Source: Streptomyces sp. NRRL F-5122
GTDB taxonomy: Bacteria > Actinomycetota > Actinomycetes > Streptomycetales > Streptomycetaceae
Assembly (NCBI RefSeq): GCF_001507435.1
Contig: NZ_LMWH01000150.1
Span: 1 to 64,000, forward strand
DNA: 64,000 nucleotides
Reading direction: 5' to 3'
Positions 15,848-24,598 of the stretch are shown piece by piece. Positions within the stretch are counted from its first letter, which is position 1, and each line of letters starts with the position of its first letter. The notes below the pieces were generated by a model. That model did not search any database. It was not told where the DNA came from and saw only the letters and a program-made list of their open reading frames with translations. The translations under genes were made by a program, and so were the position numbers.

Positions 15848-17677
15848 TCAGGAACCCTTCCCGTGCGCCGCTCGCGGCTGCCCCTGGGCGTCACGCCGGT
15901 GGCGCCGCCCGAGAGGCGGCAGGCTCGGCACCGTCAGGAAGCCCTCGGCCCGGGCGCTGGCGATCCCGATGCGCGGGATGTCGCCGCTCTTCTCGAACAG
16001 CAGGAAGCGCGGCTCCCACACGGGGCGGTACTTGGCGTTCGCGCGGTAGAGGGACTCGATCTGCCACCAGCGGGAGAAGAAGGTCAGCACCGAGCGCCAC
16101 AACCGCAGCACGGGACCCGCGCCCAGGCGGGAGCCGCGTTCGAACACCGCTCGGAACATGGCGAAGTTGAGCGAGACCCGCTCGAGGCCTAGTTCCCGGG
16201 CGCGCAGCAGAAGCTCGATGACCATGAACTCCATCAGGCCGTTCTCGCACTGGCGGTCGCGCCGCATCAGGTCGAGGGAGAGGCCGCGTTCCCCCCAGGG
16301 CACAAAGCTGAGCAGGGCCCGGGGCCGTCCCTCGCTGTCGCGGCACTCGAGCATCACGCAGCCCTCGTCGGCGGGGTCGCCGAGGCGGCCGAGCGCCATG
16401 GAGAAGCCGCGCTCGCCGCCTCCCTCCCGCCAGTGGTCGGCCTTCTCGATGAGCAGGGCCATCTCGGCCTCGGGGATGTCGCCGTGGCGGCGGATCCGCA
16501 CCGTGTATCCGGCCCGGCCCACACGGTTGTGTGCCTGGCGCACGACCCGCATCGCGCGTCCCTCCAGGCTGAAGTCGGCGACCTCCACGATGGCCTCGTC
16601 ACCGAGTTCGAGCGCGTCCAGGCCGTGCCGGGCGTAGATCGTCCCGGCCTCCTCCCCCGCGCCCATCACGGCGGGGGTCCATGCGTGCCGGCGGGCCTCC
16701 TCCAGCCACTCGTCGATGGCCCCGGGCCATGCCTCGGGGTCGCCGATCGGGTCACCGGAGGCCAGGGTGACGCCGCCGACGACACGGTAGGTGATGGCGG
16801 CCTTTCCGCTCGGGGACCAGATGACGGCCTTGTCACGGCGCAGCGCGAAGTACCCGAGGGAGTCGCGTTCGCCGTGCCGGGCGAGGAGGGCCCGCAGCCG
16901 CCGCTCGTCCTGCTCGCCGAGCAGTTCCCGGCCGCGGGGGGCGCGGAAGCAGGCGTACAGGACGAGGAGGAAGGTGGCTGCCATCAGGACGTTGATGATG
17001 ATGTCCACCCAACGCGGCGCGTCCACGGCGTCGATGCGGTCGGCGAGCGGGCCGACGCTGACCCCGCGCAGCAGCGTGTACGCGATCTTGTCGGTCGGTG
17101 AGGCGCCGGGCACCTTGTTGGTGGCGTCCACCAACAAGGTGCCGATGCCTGCGCTGACCAGGACGCCGCAGGCGCCCACGACGAGGGCGAGCTTGGGATT
17201 GGAGCGGTCGCCCACGGCCCGGAACTCCTTGCGGCCGAGCAGCAGGGCCGCCACGAACACGCCGGTGAGCAACGTCGAGATCCAGTTGAAGACGTGCTGC
17301 CGATAGGCATCCTGGGTCAGGGCGAGGACGTAGAGCGCGAACAGCGGACCGGCCAGCAGCATGTTGAAGATCCATGCGGCGCGCTTGCGGCGCCGCATGA
17401 CCACGGCGAGGAACAGCGCGAGGGCGGCGGACACCAGTCCGGCGGTGGCCAGGTACGGGGTGAAGAACCGGCCGACGTTGTGTTCGTGCACCTCTTCACG
17501 GAAGGGCAGTGAGAGAACCGCCACGATGTTCAGCACGGCCTGCAGCCTCAGGTACCAGACCGTGGCGGCGGCGGCCCCGGGGCGCAGCCGGGCGCGCAGG
17601 GGCGTTCGTTCCCCCTCCGAACCCCGGTGGTGCAGGGCCTGCTGCCGGGGGATCAGTGTCGATTGGTGTGCGGGCAC
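15848..17677 (-). CDS. MprF/LysX-like phosphatidylglycerol lysyltransferase domain protein
   Basis: A 609-residue protein. The N-terminal half (about 40-275) contains some six hydrophobic helices. The C-terminal half is the DUF2156 catalytic domain with GNAT-like fold, including GYFALRRDKAVIWSPSGKAAITYRVVGGV, LASGDPIGD, and LMRRDRQCENGLMEFMVIEL. MprF-type enzymes move lysine or alanine from tRNA to phosphatidylglycerol and lower the negative surface charge. No lysyl-tRNA synthetase domain is fused, unlike mycobacterial LysX. The GTG start at 17677 is followed by a basic segment before helix 1. A CCCTAC-N5-GTAGGG inverted repeat lies about 105 bp upstream and recurs upstream of the next gene. 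Confidence 0.87.
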   Translation of the reverse strand: MPAHQSTLIPRQQALHHRGSEGERTPLRARLRPGAAAATVWYLRLQAVLNIVAVLSLPFREEVHEHNVGRFFTPYLATAGLVSAALALFLAVVMRRRKRAAWIFNMLLAGPLFALYVLALTQDAYRQHVFNWISTLLTGVFVAALLLGRKEFRAVGDRSNPKLALVVGACGVLVSAGIGTLLVDATNKVPGASPTDKIAYTLLRGVSVGPLADRIDAVDAPRWVDIIINVLMAATFLLVLYACFRAPRGRELLGEQDERRLRALLARHGERDSLGYFALRRDKAVIWSPSGKAAITYRVVGGVTLASGDPIGDPEAWPGAIDEWLEEARRHAWTPAVMGAGEEAGTIYARHGLDALELGDEAIVEVADFSLEGRAMRVVRQAHNRVGRAGYTVRIRRHGDIPEAEMALLIEKADHWREGGGERGFSMALGRLGDPADEGCVMLECRDSEGRPRALLSFVPWGERGLSLDLMRRDRQCENGLMEFMVIELLLRARELGLERVSLNFAMFRAVFERGSRLGAGPVLRLWRSVLTFFSRWWQIESLYRANAKYRPVWEPRFLLFEKSGDIPRIGIASARAEGFLTVPSLPPLGRRHRRDAQGQPRAAHGKGS

Positions 17678-17783
17678 CGCGATGACTCACCTTGACGGGG
17701 GCCGGTGCGACCGGCGGGGACGGAAGAGGACACATGTGCGGGGACGGTCTGCCCTCGGCCGGCCGTCTCGGACATCACTTCGA

Positions 17784-17800
17784 CCCTACATGCCGTAGGG
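17784..17800. promoter_or_regulatory. inverted repeat upstream of the lysyltransferase gene
   Basis: CCCTAC-ATGCC-GTAGGG is a perfect 6-5-6 palindrome. The same outer sequence occurs at 18658-18673 in front of the next minus-strand gene, which suggests a shared regulator. Confidence 0.5.
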
Positions 17801-17883
17801 GTGGTCGTGACCCCGCCCACGGTAGGAGTCAGGCAAGAACGGCCGCTCCGGCCGGGACCGGCCCACGCAGCACCCCGGCACCG

Positions 17884-18597
17884 TCACTGGGCTCTCTCCT
17901 CCGCACCCACTGCGCGCTCCCGGTCCACGGGCCCGCCGTCCGCGTGCCGCGCCTCGACGCGATCGCCTCCCGCACCCCGGCCATCGGCGTGCCCGGGATC
18001 GAGCTGCCCCAGCAGGAACGGGACCACTCCCCGCTCCAGCACGGCATGCTCCCAGTCCGCGCGGGCCGCGCGCACCTCTGGATCGCCGTCCGAGCGACCG
18101 TCCCCGCCCTGTCCGCAGCGGCCCCGCGACCGGGTCGCCAGGATCCATGCGAGGTCCCCCAGAGCCGCACCCGCCGTCACGGCGGCGGCGATCACCCCGG
18201 CCATCACCAGGCCGTCGCCGATGTGAGGGCGTACGGCGAAGGCGCGCAGGCCGAACCCGCACAGCAGGAACACACCGGTGGCAGCGGCCCCGAGACTGGG
18301 CACCAGTACCGCCAGCACGGGGAGCAACCCACCTCTGGACCGGCCGCCCTCGCCCGGCCCCCGTCCGCCACGGGCGAGGACGGCGGCCCGCAGCGCGAGA
18401 TAACGGGCGTACTCCTCGGGTGCGGCGGCGGCGAGCCGGTCGCACGCCTGAAGTGCCCGCACCCGCAGCGCCGCGCGTGACGGACCCGCGCCCCCGGCGT
18501 CGATCGCGTGCGCGACCAGCGGAAGGTCGAGGGCCCGATCCACCAGCCGTTCGTAGATCGGACCGTCGGTTGGTGACGGCTCGTCGGACTCCTGCAC
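17884..18597 (-). CDS. small membrane protein of unknown function
   Basis: A 237-residue protein with a soluble helical N-terminal part (YERLVDRALDLPLVAHAID, LQACDRLAAAAPEEYARYLALRA) and two hydrophobic helices near residues 95-125 and 135-160. A charged C-terminal tail follows. No family with known function is recognised. The start is GTG at 18597 with GGGGGA six bases upstream; a longer frame to 18717 lacks such a site. The CCTAC-N5-GTAGG repeat lies about 60-75 bp upstream, so it may be co-regulated with the adjacent lysyltransferase. Confidence 0.7.
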   Translation of the reverse strand: MQESDEPSPTDGPIYERLVDRALDLPLVAHAIDAGGAGPSRAALRVRALQACDRLAAAAPEEYARYLALRAAVLARGGRGPGEGGRSRGGLLPVLAVLVPSLGAAATGVFLLCGFGLRAFAVRPHIGDGLVMAGVIAAAVTAGAALGDLAWILATRSRGRCGQGGDGRSDGDPEVRAARADWEHAVLERGVVPFLLGQLDPGHADGRGAGGDRVEARHADGGPVDRERAVGAEERAQ

Positions 18598-18657
18598 GGA
18601 TCCCCCGATCGGTGACTGGGTGCCGGCCGATGCCGACCGGCGGACGGACGGGCCAAA

Positions 18658-18673
18658 CCCTACAACATGTAGG
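18658..18673. promoter_or_regulatory. second copy of the CCCTAC-N5-GTAGG repeat
   Basis: CCCTAC-AACAT-GTAGGA; the inner bases extend the palindrome to CCTACA-N3-TGTAGG. It sits in the promoter region of the 17884-18597 gene and matches the element at 17784-17800. Confidence 0.5.
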
Positions 18674-18740
18674 ACAACCGTCAGGGGGAATGCGGCGACA
18701 CGGGGCACGGCGCGCACACACGTCCAGTGCGATCACCCGC

Positions 18741-19547
18741 TCATTGATCACCGCCGGACAGGGCACCGAGGCCGGTACAGGCCAGTTTGCCGTCCACCTC
18801 GGCACACGCCTCCACACCTTCGGGTGATGCAGCGGCCAACATGGGACTCGCCGTGCCGCCGGAGCCGTCGCCCGGGTACGCCGCGGACAGCACGTCGCGC
18901 CCCGAGCGCACGGAGATCACGCGGTCCGCCGACTTCCTGGCTACGACCTCGGCCCAGGCCGTTCCGCAGGACGGCGAGTACTCGAGCCGTACCGCGTAGG
19001 AGGCGGCCCGGACGGTGCTCTTGGTCTGAGCGTCCCGGTCACAGGCGGCGACATCGGGCAACTGGCCCTGGCAGGAGCTGCCCCGGCACCGATGGGAGGC
19101 CGCCACCGACCGTCCGCCCGGCGCCCCGGAGCGGTGGGAGGTCACCAGGGTGACGGCCACGGCGGCGATGGTGACGATCAGGGCGAGCGCCGACAGCGGC
19201 AGCCGCCGCAGGCGGACGCGGCGCGACGGGGCGGGCCCGGTGCGCAAGGGCGCGTCAACCGCCGGCGGAGCGTCGGACGCCTCCCACAGGCTCAGAACGG
19301 GCGCGGGGTCGACGCCCGCGAGCCGCGCCAGCGCCTCCACCGCCGAACGCGGGGGCCGCTGGGCACCGTTGAGATAACGGTGCCAGGCCGATTTGCTGTA
19401 CGGGGTACGCGCGGCCAGGGCCGCGAGGCTGAGACCGGTGCTCTCCTTCAGATCGCGCAGCTCCGTCACGAACGGTCCGCCCATCGGTGCGAGCGGGGTG
19501 GCCGCGGGCCCATGGGGCGCCTCCGTCCGTGCTGCGCCTGCCTTCAC
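18741..19547 (-). CDS. XRE-family HTH protein with transmembrane segment and DUF2690 domain
   Basis: A 268-residue membrane-anchored regulator-like protein. A helix-turn-helix (residues about 27-72, LSLAALAARTPYSKSAWHRYLNG) is followed by a hydrophobic helix near 115-135. The extracytoplasmic DUF2690 domain carries the usual Cys pairs (CRGSSCQG, ACDRDAQT, SPSCGTAWAEV). Such proteins are abundant in streptomycetes and probably sense the envelope while the HTH binds DNA in the cytoplasm; targets are unknown. The start is GTG at 19547; an internal ATG at residue 22 is a possible alternative. The upstream region contains a GGGCG-GTT-CGCCC repeat near 19597. Confidence 0.85.
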   Translation of the reverse strand: MKAGAARTEAPHGPAATPLAPMGGPFVTELRDLKESTGLSLAALAARTPYSKSAWHRYLNGAQRPPRSAVEALARLAGVDPAPVLSLWEASDAPPAVDAPLRTGPAPSRRVRLRRLPLSALALIVTIAAVAVTLVTSHRSGAPGGRSVAASHRCRGSSCQGQLPDVAACDRDAQTKSTVRAASYAVRLEYSPSCGTAWAEVVARKSADRVISVRSGRDVLSAAYPGDGSGGTASPMLAAASPEGVEACAEVDGKLACTGLGALSGGDQ

Positions 19548-19712
19548 GGTCTCGATCCTTGGGACTGTCGCATGACCTTTCCCTCAACGCCGATTCCACT
19601 TTGGGCGGTTCGCCCATGTTGTGGAGATGTGTTCCCTTGTTTGAGGGTCCGTCACACATCGGGAGCGGTATGAGGAGGGTGAGCCGACGGGACCGGGACG
19701 CACCGACGGCCC

Positions 19713-19738
19713 GCCCGGACACACGGAGGTGTCCGGGC
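19713..19738 (-). terminator. hairpin terminator after the SH3 protein gene
   Basis: GCCCGGACAC (19713-19722) and GTGTCCGGGC (19729-19738) form a perfect 10-bp stem with a 6-base loop, 35 bp past the stop of the upstream minus-strand gene. Confidence 0.7.
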
Positions 19739-19772
19739 AGGCCGCTGTTCTGGAGGGGGTGAGGGTAGGGCT

Positions 19773-20279
19773 TCAGCACCAGCGCACGGCACTCCGCGGG
19801 CGGACGTAGTGGGCGGAGACGTATCCCCTGTTGCCCGCGAGCCTGTACCAGCGCCGGTTCCCGAAGACGTAGGAGCCGTGCTTCTTGCAGACCAGCAACA
19901 CCCGGCCCTGGGCCCGGCGGTGGCTGATCACGCGGTAGCCGAGTCCGGGGCCGGAGCGGACGTTCAGCGACCTGTGCTGTGTGGCGACCCGGCCCACGAC
20001 CCGACGGGCACGGTGGTGGTACGCCGCCCCCGTGACGTGGTGGACGCGGCGCGTGTGCCGGACGTAGTGGTGGTGGTGCCGCGTGAACCGGTGCGCGCGG
20101 TGACGGACGGGAGTGTGCCGGGCGGGGACCGGGAGCAGCGTGTGCGGGCGGTGCGGGACCGTCGCGACGACCGATGCCGGGCCGGCGTGGTCGCCCTCGG
20201 CGGCAACGGCCGCCGTGGGCACGAGCGCGAACATCGCGACCGCGGCCACCAGGCCGCCCTGCAGTGTCCGACGAATCAT
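19773..20279 (-). CDS. secreted SH3-domain protein, His-rich
   Basis: A 168-residue exported protein. Residues 1-27 (MIRRTLQGG then a hydrophobic core ending AVAA) are a Sec signal peptide. Residues 50-90 form a His/Arg-rich stretch (HHHHYVRHTRRVHHV) that may bind metal or the cell wall. A bacterial SH3 domain (SLNVRSGPGLGYRV to YVSAHYVRP) occupies about 108-162. The start at 20279 is set by GGAGG eight bases upstream and by the signal peptide. It probably associates with the cell wall; no enzymatic motif is present. Confidence 0.82.
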   Translation of the reverse strand: MIRRTLQGGLVAAVAMFALVPTAAVAAEGDHAGPASVVATVPHRPHTLLPVPARHTPVRHRAHRFTRHHHHYVRHTRRVHHVTGAAYHHRARRVVGRVATQHRSLNVRSGPGLGYRVISHRRAQGRVLLVCKKHGSYVFGNRRWYRLAGNRGYVSAHYVRPRSAVRWC

Positions 20280-20400
20280 GGAAACCTCCGTACTGACAGT
20301 GCCGATCACGAGGCGTGATCTCACGTCGCCCAGCGTTTCCGCGCCGACGCCCGGGAATTCCGTTCCATCGTTCCAGGGACGCGGGGAACGTCCCGTGGGA

Positions 20401-20436
20401 CGGGACGGGCGCCGTGACCTGCGGACGCCCGTCCCG
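20401..20436 (-). terminator. hairpin terminator after the EF-G-like gene
   Basis: CGGGACGGGCG (20401-20411) and CGCCCGTCCCG (20426-20436) form a perfect 11-bp stem with a 14-base loop, 68 bp downstream of the EF-G-like stop on the minus strand. Confidence 0.65.
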
Positions 20437-20503
20437 TGCGGCGCGGGACACCGGGGTGCCCGGACGGCTCCCGCCCGCTCGGGGCGGGGCCGTCGCCGGG
20501 GCC

Positions 20504-22597
20504 CTACCGAAGCGCCGTCCCGTCGGACGCCGCCCCCGGGGCCCGGACATGACCGGCCGGCCGGGCGGTGAAGGACCCGCGGCCCTGGGTTCGGCTGCGC
20601 AACCGGGTCGCGTAGCCGAACAGTTCGGCCAGCGGCACGGTGGCGGTGACCACCGTGCCGCCGGACCGCGCCGTGGAACCCGTGACCCGGCCACGGCGTG
20701 CCGCCAGATCGCCCAGCACCCCGCCGACGGCGTCGTCGGGCACGGTCACCGTGACCTCGGCCACGGGCTCCAGCAGGAGCATCGCGCACGCCCGCAGCGC
20801 CGCCCGCAGGCCGAGCCGCCCGGCCGTGCGGAACGCCGTCTCCGAGGAGTCCTTCGGATGGATCGCGCCGTCGGTCAGCACGACGCGCAGCCCGGTCACC
20901 TGATGACCGCCGAGCGGCCCCTCGGCCAGGGCGTCCCGGCAACCGGCCTCCACGGCCCGTACGTACTCCTGCGGCACCCGGCCGCCGACGACGGCCGAGC
21001 GGAACACGAAACCGGTCGCGGCGTCACCGTCGCCCTCGGGCGGCAACGGCTCCACGTCGAGGACGACATGGGCGAACTGACCCGCACCGCCGTCCTGTTT
21101 GACGTGCCGGTACACCAGCCCGGTGACGCCGCGGGCCACGGTCTCCCGGTACGTCACCCGCGGCCGGCCGACGGCGAGGTCGAGGCCGTGGTCGCGGCGG
21201 ATCTTCTCCACCGCCACCTCCAGGTGAAGTTCACCCATGCCGGACAGCACCGTCTGACCGGTCTCCGGGTCGGCCCGCAGAGCCAGTGAGGGGTCCTCCT
21301 CGACCAGTCGCGCCAGTGCCGGACCCAGCCTGCCGGCGTCGGCGCTCCTGCGGGCCTCGAGTGCGACCGAGACCACCGGTTCGGCGACCGTGGGCGCTTC
21401 GAGGACGAGCGGTGCCCCCGGTGCGCACAGCGTCGATCCGGGACGGGCCGCCTTCGGCCCGACCACCGCGACGATGTCCCCGGCCACGGCCAGCTCCAGT
21501 TCCGTGTGGCGGTCGGCCCGCATCCGCAGGATCCGGGCGACGCGCTCGGTACGCCCGGCTCCCGCGTCCAGCACCGTCTCCCCCTTCCTCAACGTGCCCG
21601 AATAGACACGCAGATACGTCAGCCGGCCCGTCGCGCCCGCCTGCACCTTGAACGCCAGCGCCGCGAACGGCGCCGCCGGATCGGCCGCCCGCTCCTGCTC
21701 CGCACCGTCCGCGGTACCGCGCACCGCGGGCACGTCCAGGGGCGAGGGCAGATAGGCCACGACGGCGTCCAGCAGCGGCTCGACACCGCGGTTGCGGTAG
21801 GCGGAGCCGCACAGCACCACCAGGCCGTCGCCCGTGCGCGTGAGGTCGCGCAGCGCACGGGAGAGCGTCCGCTCGCCGAGCGCCGACGCGGCGCAGAACT
21901 CCTCCAGCGCCGAGGGGTGCAGTTCGGCCACGGCCTCCTCCAGCAGTCTGCGACGCCGCAGCGCCTCCTCACGCAGGGTGTTCGGTACCGGCCCCTCCTC
22001 GGCCGAGTCGATACCGTCCGCCCAGATCAGCGACCGCATGCGCAGCAGGTCCACCACACCGGTGAAGTCCCCCTCCGCGCCGATCGGCATCTGCACCACC
22101 AGCGGGGTGGGATGCAGCCGCCGTCGGATCGACTCCACCGCCGTGTCGAGATCGGCACCCGCACGATCCAGCTTGTTGACGAAGGCGATCCGCGGCACCC
22201 CGTGGTGGTCGGCCTGCCGCCACACCGACTCGCTCTGCGGCTCGACGCCCGCGACCGCGTCGAACACCGCGATCGCTCCGTCCAGGACGCGCAGCGAACG
22301 CTCGACCTCGTCGGCGAAGTCGACATGGCCCGGGGTGTCGATCAGGTTGATCCGGTGGCCGTCCCAGGCACAACTGGCCGCCGCGGCGAAGATGGTGATC
22401 CCACGATCGCGCTCCTGGGGGTCGAAGTCGGTGACGGTCGTGCCGTCATGGACCTCCCCGCGTTTGTGGGTGGTCCCGGTGACATACAGGATCCGCTCGG
22501 TGACGGTGGTCTTGCCGGCGTCGACGTGGGCCAGGATGCCCAGATTGCGAACGGCGGTGAGCGGACTGGTGAGATGACGGTGCAGGTCGGTACGCAC
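20504..22597 (-). CDS. elongation factor G paralogue
   Basis: A 697-residue translational GTPase with the full EF-G domain order. The G motifs are intact: AHVDAGKTT (residues 23-31), RGITI (65-69), DTPGH (87-91) and NKLDR (141-145). The C-terminal domains IV and V ([32 protein letters not shown]) follow. It stands alone rather than in the rpsL-rpsG-fusA-tuf operon, so it is a second EF-G; related solitary copies may act in ribosome recycling, stress or antibiotic tolerance. The switch region [11 protein letters not shown] differs from housekeeping EF-G. The start ATG follows AAAGG-like sequence. A hairpin and a short ORF lie in the leader. Confidence 0.85.
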   Translation of the reverse strand: MRTDLHRHLTSPLTAVRNLGILAHVDAGKTTVTERILYVTGTTHKRGEVHDGTTVTDFDPQERDRGITIFAAAASCAWDGHRINLIDTPGHVDFADEVERSLRVLDGAIAVFDAVAGVEPQSESVWRQADHHGVPRIAFVNKLDRAGADLDTAVESIRRRLHPTPLVVQMPIGAEGDFTGVVDLLRMRSLIWADGIDSAEEGPVPNTLREEALRRRRLLEEAVAELHPSALEEFCAASALGERTLSRALRDLTRTGDGLVVLCGSAYRNRGVEPLLDAVVAYLPSPLDVPAVRGTADGAEQERAADPAAPFAALAFKVQAGATGRLTYLRVYSGTLRKGETVLDAGAGRTERVARILRMRADRHTELELAVAGDIVAVVGPKAARPGSTLCAPGAPLVLEAPTVAEPVVSVALEARRSADAGRLGPALARLVEEDPSLALRADPETGQTVLSGMGELHLEVAVEKIRRDHGLDLAVGRPRVTYRETVARGVTGLVYRHVKQDGGAGQFAHVVLDVEPLPPEGDGDAATGFVFRSAVVGGRVPQEYVRAVEAGCRDALAEGPLGGHQVTGLRVVLTDGAIHPKDSSETAFRTAGRLGLRAALRACAMLLLEPVAEVTVTVPDDAVGGVLGDLAARRGRVTGSTARSGGTVVTATVPLAELFGYATRLRSRTQGRGSFTARPAGHVRAPGAASDGTALR

Positions 22598-22727
22598 GGC
22601 CCGTGGCCTTTCAGGGTAATTCCGAACAGGGCGGCGCGATTCCCGGGCGAACGGCCCCGCGCGGAAGCGGTTCGAGACGCGACGGCCCCGCCCGGCACGG
22701 CGTGCTCGGGCAGAGGGGCGTCGGACG

Positions 22728-22844
22728 TCAGCCGTTCGTCACGGGCATCCGGTGCCGGCCGCGCAGCCGGCACCGGACCTTCCGGGACACCAGAATCACC
22801 TCGGACCGCGACGGGGGGACGACGACGGTGGTGCGCTCACGCAC
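22728..22844 (-). CDS. possible 38-residue leader peptide or small basic protein
   Basis: A GTG start at 22844 with GAGGGGAG seven bases upstream opens a 38-codon frame ending at 22728, 130 bp before the EF-G-like gene on the same strand. Third positions are almost all G or C, as in coding DNA here. The peptide starts [14 protein letters not shown] and is rich in Arg. The sequence is not recognised. It overlaps a strong hairpin, an arrangement seen in attenuators, but it could also be chance coding in GC-rich DNA. Nothing else is recognised in the rest of 22598-23018. Confidence 0.35.
   Translation of the reverse strand: MRERTTVVVPPSRSEVILVSRKVRCRLRGRHRMPVTNG
22749..22776 (-). promoter_or_regulatory. 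strong hairpin in the EF-G-like leader
   Basis: CCGGTGCCGGC (22749-22759) pairs perfectly with GCCGGCACCGG (22766-22776), an 11-bp stem with a 6-base loop. It lies inside the small ORF and about 150 bp upstream of the EF-G-like start. Either a terminator/attenuator or a structural leader element is possible. Confidence 0.45.
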
Positions 22845-23018
22845 GGCCGGCTCCCCTCACTCGTCACGAGACGCGCCGCACAGACATGGCGGCGCGCGAT
22901 GTGTGACGAGTGTAGGAAGCGGGCCGGGAGGCAGGCACCGGATTTTCTTCCCGGCCCGAAGGCAGGAGACAGCCCGCGCGGTCCCCGAACTGCCCGCCTG
23001 CGGCCGGCCCGTGGTCCG

Positions 23019-24284
23019 TCACCGGGCCGCGGGCTGTGCGCGCAGGTCGAAGACGTGCCCCGGCGTGGCGATCCTCGTGACGGCTTCGCCGAACAGCGTG
23101 CTGGGCTCCTGACCGTCATGGTCGACATCGGTGTTGAGCAGGATCACGAGCGTCGCCCGCGCCGACGGGAGGTACACCGTCAGGGACTCGTAGCCCGGCA
23201 GGGATCCGTTGTGCCCGAGCCAGCCCCGTACGTTGAAGATGCCGAGTCCGTACCCCGCGCCGCGGATCGCGGTCGGGGGAGTGGTCAGACGCTGTTTCTG
23301 CAGGGCGGGGCTGATCAGCGGGCCGCCGTTCGGGAGCGTGCCCGTGGCCACCGTGCGCGCCCACACGCTCAGATCGTGCAGATCGGAGATCATCGCTCCG
23401 GCCGCCCAGCCCCAGGAGGGGTTCCAGTCGGTCGCGTCCTCGGTCTTCCCGCTCGCGGTCTGGTCCGTGTACCCCTGCGCATGCTGGGCCGGGAACGCCG
23501 CGTCGGACGGGAACGACGTGTGGTCCAGCCCGGCCGGGGCGAGGACGTTCTTCTCGATGAAGTCCCCGAGCCGCTCACCGCTGACCTTCTCGACGACCAG
23601 ACCGAGCAGGACGAGGTTGGTGTTGCAGTAGTCGAACTTCTCCCCCGGCGAGAACTGCACGGGGTGCCCGAAGGAGTAGTCCAGCAGCTGCCGCGGTGTG
23701 AAGGAACGCCGCGGATCGGACGTCAGTGCCCGGTAGAAGCCGTCGTCCTCGGAGTAGTTGAACAGCCCGCTGCGCATCCCGGCCAGGTCGCGCAGGGTGA
23801 TCCTGTCCCCGTTCGGCACGCCGTCGACGTACTTCCAGATGGGATCGTCCAGGCCGGCCCTGCCCAGGTCGACGAGCTGGAGCAGGGCCGTCACGGTGAA
23901 CGTCTTGGTCTCACTGCCGATCCGCATGTCGAGGTTCCGGGACATCCGCTTCCCGTCGGCCTTGTCCGCGACCCCGAACGACCGCACGTATTTGCCCCTG
24001 TCGGCCATCCACAGCCCCACGGTCACCCCCGGCACATCCGCCTCCCGCATGACCCGGCGCACGGCCGCGTCGAGTTGCCGCCGCACGTCGGGGGTGAGTC
24101 CCCGTACGTCCTGAGTGGCCAACGGCGAGGCGTCGGGCGGTAGGTGCGGCAGGGCGACGGTGACGGCGTTGGTGTCCGGCTCCGGCATACCGAACGTGGC
24201 CGCGGCGACGAGCGGCAGCAGGAGCGTCCCTGCCGTGGCGACCGTCGCGGCCGCCCTGCGCAGCCGTCCACGCGAATGCGTCAT
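23019..24284 (-). CDS. serine hydrolase, class C beta-lactamase / DD-peptidase family
   Basis: A 421-residue exported protein. A signal peptide covers about residues 1-30. The active-site set is complete: SETK (S124, K127), YCN (Y219, N221) and HNG (H358-G360) in the place of KTG. The sequence around the first motif (DMRIGSETKTFTVTALLQL) resembles streptomycete D-alanyl-D-alanine carboxypeptidase R61-type and esterase-like members. It should act outside the membrane on peptidoglycan stems, beta-lactams or esters; which one cannot be decided. It is a single gene, divergent from the beta-helix/AAA gene across a 314-bp region. Confidence 0.87.
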   Translation of the reverse strand: MTHSRGRLRRAAATVATAGTLLLPLVAAATFGMPEPDTNAVTVALPHLPPDASPLATQDVRGLTPDVRRQLDAAVRRVMREADVPGVTVGLWMADRGKYVRSFGVADKADGKRMSRNLDMRIGSETKTFTVTALLQLVDLGRAGLDDPIWKYVDGVPNGDRITLRDLAGMRSGLFNYSEDDGFYRALTSDPRRSFTPRQLLDYSFGHPVQFSPGEKFDYCNTNLVLLGLVVEKVSGERLGDFIEKNVLAPAGLDHTSFPSDAAFPAQHAQGYTDQTASGKTEDATDWNPSWGWAAGAMISDLHDLSVWARTVATGTLPNGGPLISPALQKQRLTTPPTAIRGAGYGLGIFNVRGWLGHNGSLPGYESLTVYLPSARATLVILLNTDVDHDGQEPSTLFGEAVTRIATPGHVFDLRAQPAAR

Positions 24285-24598
24285 GGGCTGACTCCAACCG
24301 GGCCGCGGAGCACGGCCTGCCGTAGGTCACGACCCCCGAGGTTCGAAGTCAGCATATGTCGGGTGGCGGCGTGGCCCGCGGCGAGTTCCGCCAGGTGGGG
24401 GACGCGGCGGAAAGCGGTCGTGAGGGCAGGACGGGCAGGGCGGGCCGCCTCGTGTGCCGAGCCGGGCGGATTCCGCGGTGCGACCGGCCTGGTGTGGCCG
24501 GGCGCTCCTGTCGCCCGGCATGATGGTGCCGCTCACGCCAGGCACCGCCGGGCATCCCGGTCCCGTGGACGCCGGTGCCGTCTACAGGAGGTTCACGC
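24285..24598. other. divergent intergenic region
   Basis: This 314-bp stretch separates the serine hydrolase and the EccA-like gene. It must hold promoters for both, but no hexamer pair with good spacing or clear operator was found. The ribosome-binding site AGGAGG at 24585-24590 belongs to the TTG start at 24599. Confidence 0.4.

Noticed and set aside
20280..20942. Upstream extension of the SH3-domain protein to 20942
   Set aside because: The region overlaps the EF-G-like gene and lacks a signal peptide; GGAGG and a clear signal sequence set the start at 20279.
22796..23128. 110-codon minus-strand frame upstream of the EF-G-like gene
   Set aside because: It overlaps the 3' end of the serine hydrolase gene on the same strand and has low-complexity shadow-like composition; the 38-codon frame with its own ribosome site is the better candidate.
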